Assembly: GCA_020632695.1 (NCBI GenBank)
Contig: JACKFB010000022.1
Location: forward strand, 1 to 64,000
Direction of reading: 5' to 3'
Length of the DNA stretch: 64,000 bases
Origin: Deltaproteobacteria bacterium
GTDB lineage: Bacteria > Myxococcota_A > UBA9042 > PHBI01 > JACKFB01
Shown here piece after piece: positions 45,364 through 53,503 of this stretch. Numbering within the stretch: position 1 is the first letter of the stretch; every line of letters starts with the position of its first letter. A model generated the notes under the pieces. That model was not told the DNA's origin. It was given only the letters and a program-made list of their open reading frames with translations, and did no database searches. Both the position numbers and the translations under genes were made by a program.

Positions 45364-46485
45364 ATGACCGACCCTCGCCCATCGCGGCCCGCCGTCCCGC
45401 CCATCGTGCTCGCCAGCGCGTTCCTCTTCGACGACACGGAGGCCCTCGCCCGCGCTGCCGGTGCGCGCGACGACCACCTGTACACGCGCTGGTCCAACCC
45501 GACCCTGAGCGCCCTCGAGCAGGTCGTCGCCGAGCTGGAGGGCGCCGAGCGCGCGCTGTGCTGCGGCTCGGGGATGGCGGCGATGAGCCTGGCGCTGCTG
45601 GCGGCGCTGCCCTCGGGCGGCACGCTGCTCACCCAGCGCGAGCTCTACGGCGGCACCCACGAGCTGGTGGAGAAGCTCCTGCCCGGCTTCGGCTACCGGG
45701 TGATCCGGGCCTCGATGGACGAGCTGGTCCAGGCGGCCGCTGCGCTCGAGCCGGGGTCGGCCATCCACCTGGAGATCCCGTCGAACCCGTCGCTGCGCGT
45801 CGCCGACCTGCCGGCCATACGCGCCGCGGGGCCGCCCGGGACGCCCATCGTCGTCGATGCCACCTTCGCGACGCCGATCAACCTGCGGCCGCTGGAGCAC
45901 GGCGCGACGCTGTCGGCGCATTCGGCGACCAAGTACATGGGCGGCCACCACGACCTGCTGGCGGGGGTCGTCTCAGGCTCGGGCGCGCTGATGGAGCGGG
46001 TCTGGACGCTGCGGACGCTGCTGGGCCCGGTGCTCGACCCGGCGGCGGCCTATCGCCTGTGGCGCGGGCTGGAGACGCTGGAGCTGCGCGTGGTGCGCCA
46101 GTGCGAGACCGCCGAGACCCTGGCGCGGCGCCTGGCGGAGCACCCGGCGGTGGCGCACACCCACCACCCCTGCCTGCCGGGGCACCCGGACCACGCGCTG
46201 GCGGCGCGGCTGCTGCGCAGCGGCGGCGCGGTGCTGAGCTTCGAGCTGGCCGGCGGCTACGAGGCCGCCGCCAGGGTGGCCGACCGGCTGCGGGTGTTCG
46301 CGCAGGGGCCCAGCCTGGGCGGCGTGCGCTCGCTGGTGTCGTGGCCGGCCGGGGTGTCGCACCGGGCCATGAGCGAAGACGAGCGCCGGGCGGCGGGGGT
46401 GTCGGGCGGGCTGCTGCGCCTGGCGGTGGGGATCGAGGCGGTGGAGACGCTGTGGGACGACCTGGAGCAGGGGCTGCGCGCGTGA
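45364..46485 (+). CDS. Cys/Met-metabolism PLP-dependent enzyme (cystathionine gamma-synthase family)
   Basis: The 373-residue aminotransferase-fold enzyme has YTRWSNPTLSALEQVVAELE, GSGMAAMSLALL, YGGTHELVEKLLPGFGYRV, VVDATFATPINLRPLEHGA and the PLP-binding Lys in HSATKYMGGHHD. FAQGPSLGGVRSLVSWPA closes the active site. The family covers cystathionine gamma-synthase, beta- and gamma-lyases, methionine gamma-lyase and O-acylhomoserine sulfhydrylase; these cannot be separated by eye. The protein is slightly short at the N-terminus. It overlaps the following lipoprotein gene by GTGA. Confidence 0.85.
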   Translation: MTDPRPSRPAVPPIVLASAFLFDDTEALARAAGARDDHLYTRWSNPTLSALEQVVAELEGAERALCCGSGMAAMSLALLAALPSGGTLLTQRELYGGTHELVEKLLPGFGYRVIRASMDELVQAAAALEPGSAIHLEIPSNPSLRVADLPAIRAAGPPGTPIVVDATFATPINLRPLEHGATLSAHSATKYMGGHHDLLAGVVSGSGALMERVWTLRTLLGPVLDPAAAYRLWRGLETLELRVVRQCETAETLARRLAEHPAVAHTHHPCLPGHPDHALAARLLRSGGAVLSFELAGGYEAAARVADRLRVFAQGPSLGGVRSLVSWPAGVSHRAMSEDERRAAGVSGGLLRLAVGIEAVETLWDDLEQGLRA

Positions 46486-47762
46486 GCTGGAGAGCGAAAC
46501 AGACCTTGGTGGCGGCGGTGGCGGTGGCGATCGGGTCGGGCGCGGGGTGCGGGCGCGAGGAGCACGCGGCGCCGTCGGTGCCGACCTCGGGGCGCCAGAC
46601 GCCGGCGCCGGAGCCGGAGGTGGCCGCGGTCGCGCAGGAGCCCGAGCCTGTGGCAGTGGCCGCCGACGCCAGCGCGGCGCCTCCCGAGGACGCCAGCGCG
46701 GCGGGGACCGCGGCGGACGGAGGCGCGGCGGAGGCCGAGGTGGTGTTGCCGGAGCCGGTGCGCCGCTTCGAGCAGGCGCTGAAGGCCATCGAGCAGTGCG
46801 AGCGCCTGCCCGACTCGATCCGGCTGGCCGACCAGGGGGCGTGCCTGGCGCCGGTGCGCGCGGCCCGCGACGCGATCCGCTCGCCAGCGCCGGTCGACGG
46901 CGAGGTGCCGGCTCCCGAGACGGTCGCGGCCTGGCGCGAGGCGATGGCCGGCGTGCTGCTGCGGGCGCTGGACGATCCAAACCCGACGGTGGTGCTCTAC
47001 GCGCTGATGCAGAACCAGCCGGACTTCGGGCGGGACGCGCAGACCCTGGCGCGCCTGCAGGAGCTGGTGGCGAGCGCCGACCCGGACATCGCCGAGTGGG
47101 CCATGACCGTGCGCCTGTGGCAGCGGGACCCCGGCGACGAGGCCGGGAGGCTGTTGGCCGAGAGCGTGCTGGAGTCGCACCGCTTCGACCGGGTGCGGCT
47201 GGTGGCGTGCCAGTACCTGGGCGACCCCATGTTCCGCGAGCGGGAGGGGATGTTCGACTTGCTGCGCGAGCGGGTCGACGACGGCAACGACACCGAGCTC
47301 ATCCGCAACTGCGCGCTGACGCGGATGGGCTACGTGGGCCACGAGGAGGACATCGACGTCATCGCGGCGCACCTGGACACGCCGACGCAGCAGTCTGGGG
47401 CCGTGCTGGCGCTACAGCGGGGGCTGGCCAAGGCCAAGGCGCACAAGGCCTATCTGAAGTGGTTCGAACAGCACGCGAACCGTGCGGGCAGCCTGCAGTG
47501 GACGGCGGTGGCGAACCTGGCGCCGCCGGCGCCCGGCGTGGCGGACTACCCGGTGGCCGAAGGGACGCGCGTGCTGACGAAGATCCTGCTGGCGAAGGCG
47601 CAGCCGGTGCAGGTGCGGACCGCCGCGGTGAAGGCGCTGGAGCGTCTGGGCGCCACGGCGGCGCTGCGCGGCGCGCTGGGGCGGATCGAGCGCGGCGACG
47701 CGGGCACCGAGGTGCGCGCGGCGGTGGAGCAAGCGCTCGGAGCGGAGACGAAGACGCCCTGA
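46482..47762 (+). CDS. lipoprotein with HEAT-like helical repeats
   Basis: The 426-residue protein starts at a GTG within the upstream stop (GTGA). The signal peptide LVAAVAVAIGSGAGC ends in a lipobox Cys, and an Ala/Glu/Pro-rich linker runs to about residue 90. The rest is alpha-helical with repeat-like segments (NPTVVLYALMQNQPDFG, DPDIAEWAMTVRLWQRD, VQVRTAAVKALERLGATAAL) typical of HEAT scaffolds. It is probably a periplasmic scaffold; its function is unknown. Its last 36 or so codons and stop are repeated downstream. Confidence 0.7.
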   Translation: MSWRAKQTLVAAVAVAIGSGAGCGREEHAAPSVPTSGRQTPAPEPEVAAVAQEPEPVAVAADASAAPPEDASAAGTAADGGAAEAEVVLPEPVRRFEQALKAIEQCERLPDSIRLADQGACLAPVRAARDAIRSPAPVDGEVPAPETVAAWREAMAGVLLRALDDPNPTVVLYALMQNQPDFGRDAQTLARLQELVASADPDIAEWAMTVRLWQRDPGDEAGRLLAESVLESHRFDRVRLVACQYLGDPMFREREGMFDLLRERVDDGNDTELIRNCALTRMGYVGHEEDIDVIAAHLDTPTQQSGAVLALQRGLAKAKAHKAYLKWFEQHANRAGSLQWTAVANLAPPAPGVADYPVAEGTRVLTKILLAKAQPVQVRTAAVKALERLGATAALRGALGRIERGDAGTEVRAAVEQALGAETKTP

Positions 47763-47912
47763 GCGGGCGAGCCGGCGCTCGGAGGCGCGACGAAGGCGCG
47801 CGAGGGCGGATCGAGCGCGGCGACGCGAGTGCCGAGGTGCGCGCGGCGGTGGAGCAAGCGCTCGGAGCGGAGACGACGACGCCCTGAGCGGGCGAGTCGG
47901 GGCTCGGAGAGG
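47681..47912. repeat. 125-bp direct duplication of the lipoprotein 3' end
   Basis: GCGGATCGAGCGCGGCGACG at 47681 recurs at 47806, and the similarity continues through the coding end, the stop and about 30 bp beyond, with few changes. The second copy keeps an open frame but has no start, so it is a duplicated gene end, not a gene. Confidence 0.85.
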
Positions 47913-48139
47913 CGACGACCTCGCCCGAAGCTGAGCCCAGCCAGCCTGCTCGGGCGGCGCGATCGCGCGCGAGGGGGCGGGTGACCGGAGGCGGGTCCTG
48001 CCGCGCCGGCTCGGCGAGCCTCGAGACCGGCGAGCCTCCATGACGCGGTGCGTCGTAAGCCCCTGTCCTCAAGGGGCGATGACGCTCCGAGCGGCCCCGC
48101 TCGGGTGTCTGCGCGACTGGCTGAACAGCCATTCATCCG
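47913..48139. other. intergenic region before the ectoine operon
   Basis: No gene is supported. A short stem, GCCCCTGTCCTCAAGGGGC (about 48059-48077), and CCGAGCGGCCCCGCTCGG (about 48088-48105) are hairpins that could end transcription from the left. AT content rises from about 48130 on. Confidence 0.4.
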
Positions 48140-48168
48140 TTGACATCGGCACCCCTTCCCTTTAAGTA
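48140..48168 (+). promoter_or_regulatory. probable promoter of the ectoine operon
   Basis: TTGACA (48140-48145) is followed after 16-17 bp by TTAAGT/TAAGTA, in an unusually AT-rich stretch, 58 bp or more upstream of the ask ATG. ect promoters in other bacteria are often sigma-70 types with a strong -35 and a poor -10, induced by osmotic stress. TGCTGCAGCA (48182-48191) is a palindrome that could be an operator. Confidence 0.4.
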
Positions 48169-48225
48169 GTCCCGCATTAGTTGCTGCAGCACTTGCTTCA
48201 ACACAACCTTGACACCGGAAGCTAG

Positions 48226-49737
48226 ATGATTCCCCACGAAGACCCGTCCTTCGTCGTCCTGAAGTTCGGCGGCACCAGCGTCGCCACCGCCCAACGCTGG
48301 AGACGCATCGCCGATGCGCTCTCCGCCGACCTGTCCAACGGTCACCACCCCGTCGTCGTTTGCTCGGCGCTCGCGGGGGTCACCGACGCCCTCGAGGGCG
48401 TGGTGCTGGCCGTGGAGACCGGCGCATCGGCCGAAGATCAACTGCGCCAGATCTGGCGCACCCACGAGCGCCTTGCGGACGCCCTCGGCGTCGACGCCGG
48501 CGCCGTGCTGGGCGAGGACATGGCCTCGCTCCGCGACCTGGCGGCCAGCGTACCCGCCGATGAGCCCCCGTCGCCGCCGTGGCGCGCGCTGGTGCTGAGC
48601 GCCGGTGAGCGCATGTCCACCCGCCTCGGCGCCGCCTGGCTCCAGAGCCGCGGCCTCCCGGTGCAGTGGATCGACGCCCGCACCCTGCTGCAGGCGCAGC
48701 CGGAGCTTCCCGCCGACCCCGTCCGCGACTACCTCTCGGCGCACTGCGAGCCGCGCCCCGACCCCGAGGTGCAGGCCCTGCTCTGCCGGAGCGAGGCCAA
48801 GGCCACCATCACCCAGGGCTTCGTCGCGCGGAACGCCCAGGGCGAGACCGTGGTCCTCGGCCGAGGCGGCTCGGACACCGCCGCCGCCTGCATCGCCGCC
48901 GCGCTCGAGGCCGAGCGCCTGGAGATCTGGACCGACGTCCCCGGCCTCTTCACCGCCGACCCGCGCAAGGTCGCCAACGCCCGGCTCCTGCGGCGGGTCA
49001 GCTACGACGTCGCCGCCGTCCTCGGCTCCCTGGGCGCCCGCATCCTGCACCCGCGCTCGCTGGCTCCCGTGTTCTCCCAGCGCATCCCTCTGGCCATCCG
49101 CTGGACCGACCGGCCCGACGTGCCCGGCACCCTCATCGGCTGCGGTCCCGACTTCGACGTCCCCGGCATCAAGGCCATCGCGTCGCGCTCGGACCTCTGC
49201 CTGGTGCGCATGCGCCGCGACCGGCACTGGCAGCCCATCGGCTTCATGGCCGGCGTGTCCGCGTGCTTCCACGCGCACGGGCTCTCGATGGACCTCATCT
49301 CCAGCTCTCCGTCGGAGATCCGCGCCACCATCGACCTGGCGGCGCACCCCGGGGCCCGCGAGGCGCTGCCCGACCTCATCTGCGACCTCGGCCGCATCTG
49401 CGAGCCGTCGATCCAGATGGGCGTCGCCTGCGTGAGCATCGCCGGCCAGGACGTCAGCCAGGAGCTGCCGCGGGTCGCCGGCGTGCTGGGCTTGCTGGGC
49501 GAGCCGACGCTGCACCTCATCAGCCACGCCGCCGACGACACGCACATCAGCTACGTGGTCGACGACACCGTGGCCCCGCAGCTGCTGGGCGCCGTCCACA
49601 CGGCCGTGTTCGCGTCGGCGCCGGTGACCGACCAGGTCGGCCAGGAGTGGCGTGAGCTGCAGCGCGGCAGCGCGCCGCCCCCACGCGCCAAAGCCAGCAA
49701 GCGCGTCGCGGTGAGCGCCCGGGCGGCCTCGGCGTGA
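48226..49737 (+). CDS. ask: aspartate kinase, ectoine-cluster type (Ask_Ect)
   Basis: The 503-residue enzyme phosphorylates L-aspartate, the first step towards aspartate semialdehyde and ectoine. FVVLKFGGTSVATAQRW is the kinase start motif, GRGGSDTAAACIAAAL binds ATP, and EIWTDVPGLFTADPRKV follows. Two ACT-like regions lie after residue 330 (GIKAIASRSDLCLVRMRRDR, CVSIAGQDVSQELPRVAG). Ask enzymes linked to ect genes often resist feedback inhibition. GGAAG precedes the ATG by 4 bp. The GTGA overlap with ectA makes it the operon leader. Confidence 0.92.
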   Translation: MIPHEDPSFVVLKFGGTSVATAQRWRRIADALSADLSNGHHPVVVCSALAGVTDALEGVVLAVETGASAEDQLRQIWRTHERLADALGVDAGAVLGEDMASLRDLAASVPADEPPSPPWRALVLSAGERMSTRLGAAWLQSRGLPVQWIDARTLLQAQPELPADPVRDYLSAHCEPRPDPEVQALLCRSEAKATITQGFVARNAQGETVVLGRGGSDTAAACIAAALEAERLEIWTDVPGLFTADPRKVANARLLRRVSYDVAAVLGSLGARILHPRSLAPVFSQRIPLAIRWTDRPDVPGTLIGCGPDFDVPGIKAIASRSDLCLVRMRRDRHWQPIGFMAGVSACFHAHGLSMDLISSSPSEIRATIDLAAHPGAREALPDLICDLGRICEPSIQMGVACVSIAGQDVSQELPRVAGVLGLLGEPTLHLISHAADDTHISYVVDDTVAPQLLGAVHTAVFASAPVTDQVGQEWRELQRGSAPPPRAKASKRVAVSARAASA

Positions 49738-50264
49738 GCGCCGAGCCCTCACCTGCGCCGGTGGGCGAGAGCGAGGCGATCCGGCTACGGCCCCCCACGA
49801 CGCGCGACGGCCACACCATGTGGACCCTGGTGCGCGACTCGGGGGTGCTGGAGGCGAACTCCTGCTACGCCTACATGCTGCTCTGCACGCACTTCGCCGA
49901 CACCTGCCTGGTGGCCGAGCGCGACGGTCGCGGCGTCGGCTTCGTCGCCGCGTATCGGCCGCCGACGCACCCCGACGCGGTCTTCGTCTGGCAGGTAGGC
50001 GTCAGCGCCGAAGCGCGCGGGCAGGGGTTGGGCAAGCGCCTGCTCCACGCCCTGCTTCGCTCGCCCGGCTGCCGGGACGTGCACTTTCTCGAGGCGACGG
50101 TGGGCAGCTCCAACGTCGCTTCACAACGGCTGTTCCGCGCCGTCGCCCGAGAGCTCGGGGTCGACTGCGCGGTGCAACGAGGTTTCAGCGGCGCCGACTT
50201 CGGCCCCCTCGCCCACGAGGACGAGGAGCTGTTCCGAATCGGCCCCATCCGGAGGAATCCATGA
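49734..50264 (+). CDS. ectA: L-2,4-diaminobutyrate acetyltransferase
   Basis: This 176-residue GNAT enzyme acetylates the gamma-amino group of diaminobutyrate. IRLRPPTTRDGHTMWTLVRD and LEANSCYAYMLLCTHFADTC are EctA signatures, and WQVGVSAEARGQGLGKRLLH is the acetyl-CoA loop. HFLEATVGSSNVASQRLFRA completes the fold. The GTG start lies within the ask stop (GTGA), and the stop overlaps the ectB ATG (ATGA). Confidence 0.95.
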   Translation: MSAEPSPAPVGESEAIRLRPPTTRDGHTMWTLVRDSGVLEANSCYAYMLLCTHFADTCLVAERDGRGVGFVAAYRPPTHPDAVFVWQVGVSAEARGQGLGKRLLHALLRSPGCRDVHFLEATVGSSNVASQRLFRAVARELGVDCAVQRGFSGADFGPLAHEDEELFRIGPIRRNP

Positions 50265-51577
50265 ACACGATCATCGAGCGTCTCGAGTCCGAGGTGCGCA
50301 GCTACTGCCGCTCCTTCCCCACCGTCTTCTCCCGCGCCGAGGGCAGCACGCTCTTCGCGCAGGACGGCACGCCCTACCTGGACTTCTTCGCCGGGGCGGG
50401 CGCGCTGAACTACGGGCACAACGAACCCCACCTGCGCGAGCGCCTGCTCGAGTACATCAGCGGCTGCGGCGTCGCCCACTCGCTGGACATGGCCACCGAG
50501 GCCAAGTGCGCCTTCCTGGCGTCCTTCGAGCGGCGGGTGCTGATCCCGCGCAACCTCGACTACAAGGTGATGTTCCCCGGCCCCACCGGCACCAACGCGG
50601 TGGAGGCGGCGCTGAAGCTGGCGCGCAAGGTCACCGGCCGCCGCAACGTCATCGCCTTCACCAACGCCTTCCACGGCATGACCCTGGGGGCCCTGGCCGC
50701 CACCGGCAACAGCACCAAGCGGGGCGGCGCCGGCGTCGAGCTGCACGGCGTCACCCGGATGCCCTTCGACGGGTACCTGGGGCCCGACGTGGACACGCTG
50801 GACTACGTGGCGGCCACGCTCGAGGACAGCTCGAGCGGCGTGGGCCGCCCGGCGGCCTTCATCGTCGAGACGGTGCAGGGCGAGGGCGGCGTCAACGTGG
50901 CCTCGCCCGCGTGGCTGCGTCGCCTGCGCACCCTGGCGCACAAGGTGGGCGCGCTGCTCATCGTCGACGACATCCAGGTGGGCTGCGGCCGCACCGGCCC
51001 CTTCTTCAGCTTCGACGGCCTGGGCATCCGCCCCGACATCGTCTGCCTGTCGAAGTCGCTGTCGGGCTACGGCCAGCCCTTCGCCATGACGCTGATGAAG
51101 CCCGAGCTGGACGTGTGGACCCCCGGCGAGCACAACGGCACCTTCCGCGGCAACGGCTTCGCGTTCATCACCGCGGCCGCCGCGCTCGAGCGCTACTGGG
51201 CGAACGAGACGCTGGCCAACGAGGTGCGCGGCAAGGCCGAGCTGGCGGCGCAGCGCCTCGAGGCCATCGGCAGCCGGTACGGCGCCGAGGCCAGGGGACG
51301 CGGGCTCATCCGGGGCCTGGCCTTCGATGACGCGGAGATCGCCAAGGCGGCCTCGCGCGAGGCCTTCGAGCGCCAGCTCATCATCGAGACCTCGGGGGCC
51401 AAGGACGAGGTGCTGAAGATGCTCCCGCCGCTGACCATCGCGTCCGAGGAGCTCGAGCGCGGCCTGGACATCATCGAGGCGTCGGTGGCCGCGGCCAAGG
51501 ACAGCGCCGCGCGAAAGGCGCGGAAGGGTCGCAACGGCCAGAGCGCGCCGGCCATCGCCGCGGAGGGGTGGGCATGA
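50261..51577 (+). CDS. ectB: L-2,4-diaminobutyrate transaminase
   Basis: The 438-residue class-III aminotransferase makes diaminobutyrate from aspartate semialdehyde and glutamate. ESEVRSYCRSFPTVFSRAEG opens it; YLDFFAGAGALNYGHNEP, MFPGPTGTNAVEAALKLAR and the PLP Lys in VCLSKSLSGYGQPFA follow. The ribosome site GGAGGA is 4 bp upstream of the ATG, and the gene overlaps ectA and ectC by four bases each. Confidence 0.96.
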   Translation: MNTIIERLESEVRSYCRSFPTVFSRAEGSTLFAQDGTPYLDFFAGAGALNYGHNEPHLRERLLEYISGCGVAHSLDMATEAKCAFLASFERRVLIPRNLDYKVMFPGPTGTNAVEAALKLARKVTGRRNVIAFTNAFHGMTLGALAATGNSTKRGGAGVELHGVTRMPFDGYLGPDVDTLDYVAATLEDSSSGVGRPAAFIVETVQGEGGVNVASPAWLRRLRTLAHKVGALLIVDDIQVGCGRTGPFFSFDGLGIRPDIVCLSKSLSGYGQPFAMTLMKPELDVWTPGEHNGTFRGNGFAFITAAAALERYWANETLANEVRGKAELAAQRLEAIGSRYGAEARGRGLIRGLAFDDAEIAKAASREAFERQLIIETSGAKDEVLKMLPPLTIASEELERGLDIIEASVAAAKDSAARKARKGRNGQSAPAIAAEGWA

Positions 51578-51969
51578 TCATCCGCCGACTCGACGAGCTG
51601 GGCGCAGACCGACAGGTCGACGCCACCAACTGGACCAGCCGACGCCTGCTGCTGAAGGGCGACGGCATGGGGTTCTCGCTCCACGACACGGTCATCCGCG
51701 CCGGCACCACCACCGAGATGCACTACGCCAACCACCTGGAGGCGGTCTACTGCATCGAGGGCAGCGGGACGGTGACCCTGAAGGGCTCGGGGGAGGTGAT
51801 CCCCATCGAGGCCGGCACGGTCTACGCGCTGGACCAGCATGACGAGCACGTGCTGCGCGCGTCGACCCGCATGCGCATGGTCTGCGTCTTCAACCCGCCG
51901 CTGGTGGGGCCCGAGGTCCACGACGCCACGGGCGCCTACCCGCTGCTCGAGAGCTCGGGGGCGAGCTGA
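51574..51969 (+). CDS. ectC: ectoine synthase
   Basis: This 131-residue cupin closes the ectoine ring from gamma-N-acetyl-diaminobutyrate. MIIRRLDELGADRQVDATNW is the standard start, and GFSLHDTVIRAGTTTEMHYA follows. The metal site Glu (HLEAVYC), Tyr and His (TVYALDQHDEH) match the EctC Fe-binding residues. The ATG overlaps the ectB stop, and the stop shares a base with the ectD start. Confidence 0.96.
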   Translation: MIIRRLDELGADRQVDATNWTSRRLLLKGDGMGFSLHDTVIRAGTTTEMHYANHLEAVYCIEGSGTVTLKGSGEVIPIEAGTVYALDQHDEHVLRASTRMRMVCVFNPPLVGPEVHDATGAYPLLESSGAS

Positions 51970-52907
51970 TGCACGCGACCGATCCCTACTGGTCCCGCGG
52001 CGAGCGCTCGGAGCTCGCTCAGCGGCAGGACCCGGTGTGCTGGGGTGACGGCGAGGGCCCGCTGGACGCCGAGCAGCTCGCCTCCTTCGAGGAGCGCGGC
52101 TTCATCCTGCAGCGCGGGCTGCTGGCGCCGTCCGAGGTGGACGCGCTGCTCGAAGAGGCGCGGCGCCTGTCCGAGACCTTGGACAGGGGGCGCGAGGACG
52201 TCATCCCCGAGCCGGAGAGCGACGCGCTGCGTTCGATCTTCCGCATCCATCGGCACAGCCGCGCCTTCGCGGCGCTGGCCGCCGACCCGCGGCTGGCCGG
52301 CGTGGCGCGGCAGATCCTGGGCAGCGAGGTGTACCTCCACCAGACGCGCATCAACTTCAAGCCGGGCTTCGACGGACGCGCCTTCCACTGGCACTCCGAC
52401 TTCGAGACCTGGCACATGGAGGACGGGATGCCGCGCATCCGCGCGCTCAGCGCCTCGGTGCTGCTGACCCGGAACGCGGCCATCAACGGGCCGCTGATGC
52501 TGGTGTCGGGCTCGCACAAGCGCTACGTGCGCTGCGCCGGCGCCACCCCCGACGACCACTACAAGCAGTCGCTCCGGGAGCAGCGCTACGGGGTGCCCGA
52601 CAAGGACGCCCTGCGCGAGCTGGCCAGTGGCGGCGAGATCGTTCAGGCGACCGGGCCGCCCGGCACGGTGCTCTTCTTCGACTGCAACCTGATGCACGGC
52701 TCGGCAGGCAACCTGTCGCCGATGCCGCGCCACAACGTGTTCCTGGTCTTCAACAGCGTCGAGAACCGGCTGGTCGAGCCCTTCGGCGGCACGCCGCCAC
52801 GCCCGGACTTCCTGGGCGAGCGCGCGCCGCGGCCGATCACCGTGTCCGTCCCGGGGCGGGCCCCCGCGGATCCGGCGGTCCTGCCCGCCGCCCGCGCCCG
52901 GCCCTGA
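51969..52907 (+). CDS. ectD: ectoine hydroxylase
   Basis: This 312-residue Fe(II)/2-oxoglutarate dioxygenase converts ectoine to 5-hydroxyectoine. The diagnostic EctD signature FHWHSDFETWHMEDGMP is intact, with the HxD metal pair, and the distal His lies in LMHGSAGN. RYVRCAGATPDDHYKQSL is also typical. Its presence means the host can make both solutes. One-base overlaps on both sides keep it coupled to ectC and the MarC-like gene. Confidence 0.96.
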   Translation: MHATDPYWSRGERSELAQRQDPVCWGDGEGPLDAEQLASFEERGFILQRGLLAPSEVDALLEEARRLSETLDRGREDVIPEPESDALRSIFRIHRHSRAFAALAADPRLAGVARQILGSEVYLHQTRINFKPGFDGRAFHWHSDFETWHMEDGMPRIRALSASVLLTRNAAINGPLMLVSGSHKRYVRCAGATPDDHYKQSLREQRYGVPDKDALRELASGGEIVQATGPPGTVLFFDCNLMHGSAGNLSPMPRHNVFLVFNSVENRLVEPFGGTPPRPDFLGERAPRPITVSVPGRAPADPAVLPAARARP

Positions 52908-53503
52908 TGCTCGAGCATTTCATCCACGCCCTCGTGGCGTTGGTCGCCGTGTCCAGCGTGCTGCCGATCCTCCCGGTGGTCGCGCAGTTCACGGCCGAGA
53001 TGGACCCCGCCGAGGGGCGCTCCTACAAGCTGCGTGCGCTGATGGCCGGCAACCTGGTCGGCCTGGCCTTCATGGTCCTGGCGCCCCCGCTCTTCGACGC
53101 GCTCTCGCTCACGGTCAATGACCTGCGCATCGCGGGCGGGATCGTGCTGCTGGTCTACGCGACGCACGACATCCTCTTCTCGCGCATCCGCGGCAGCCGG
53201 CGTCAGGTCGGCGTCGACGCCGAGCACAGCCCCGCCGTAGCCCCGCTCGGCGTGCCCATCCTCATCGGCCCGGCCACCCTGTCCACCCTGCTGGTGCTCA
53301 GCGAGGTCCACGGCTTCCTCCCGGTGGCGGTGGCGCTGGGCGTCAACGCCACCCTCAACGCCGGAGGGCTGGTGCTCGCCGATCGGCTGCTCGCCTTCAT
53401 GGGCGAAGGATCGTCGCGCGCGGTCGGCAAGGTGATGAGCCTGGTGCTGGCCACCCTGGGCGCTGGCATGCTGCGCGCCGGCGTGCTGGGCGGTCTGACC
53501 TGA
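52907..53503 (+). CDS. MarC-family integral membrane protein
   Basis: The 198-residue protein has six hydrophobic segments. The N-terminal VSSVLPILPVVAQFTAEM and the internal APLGVPILIGPATLSTLLVL, with the NxxxxP/GP pattern in two half-repeats, are MarC (UPF0056) hallmarks. MarC was once linked to antibiotic resistance, but its substrate is unknown. Being coupled by one base between ectD and the symporter suggests a role with the compatible solute, such as release or exchange; this is inference. Confidence 0.75.
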   Translation: MLEHFIHALVALVAVSSVLPILPVVAQFTAEMDPAEGRSYKLRALMAGNLVGLAFMVLAPPLFDALSLTVNDLRIAGGIVLLVYATHDILFSRIRGSRRQVGVDAEHSPAVAPLGVPILIGPATLSTLLVLSEVHGFLPVAVALGVNATLNAGGLVLADRLLAFMGEGSSRAVGKVMSLVLATLGAGMLRAGVLGGLT

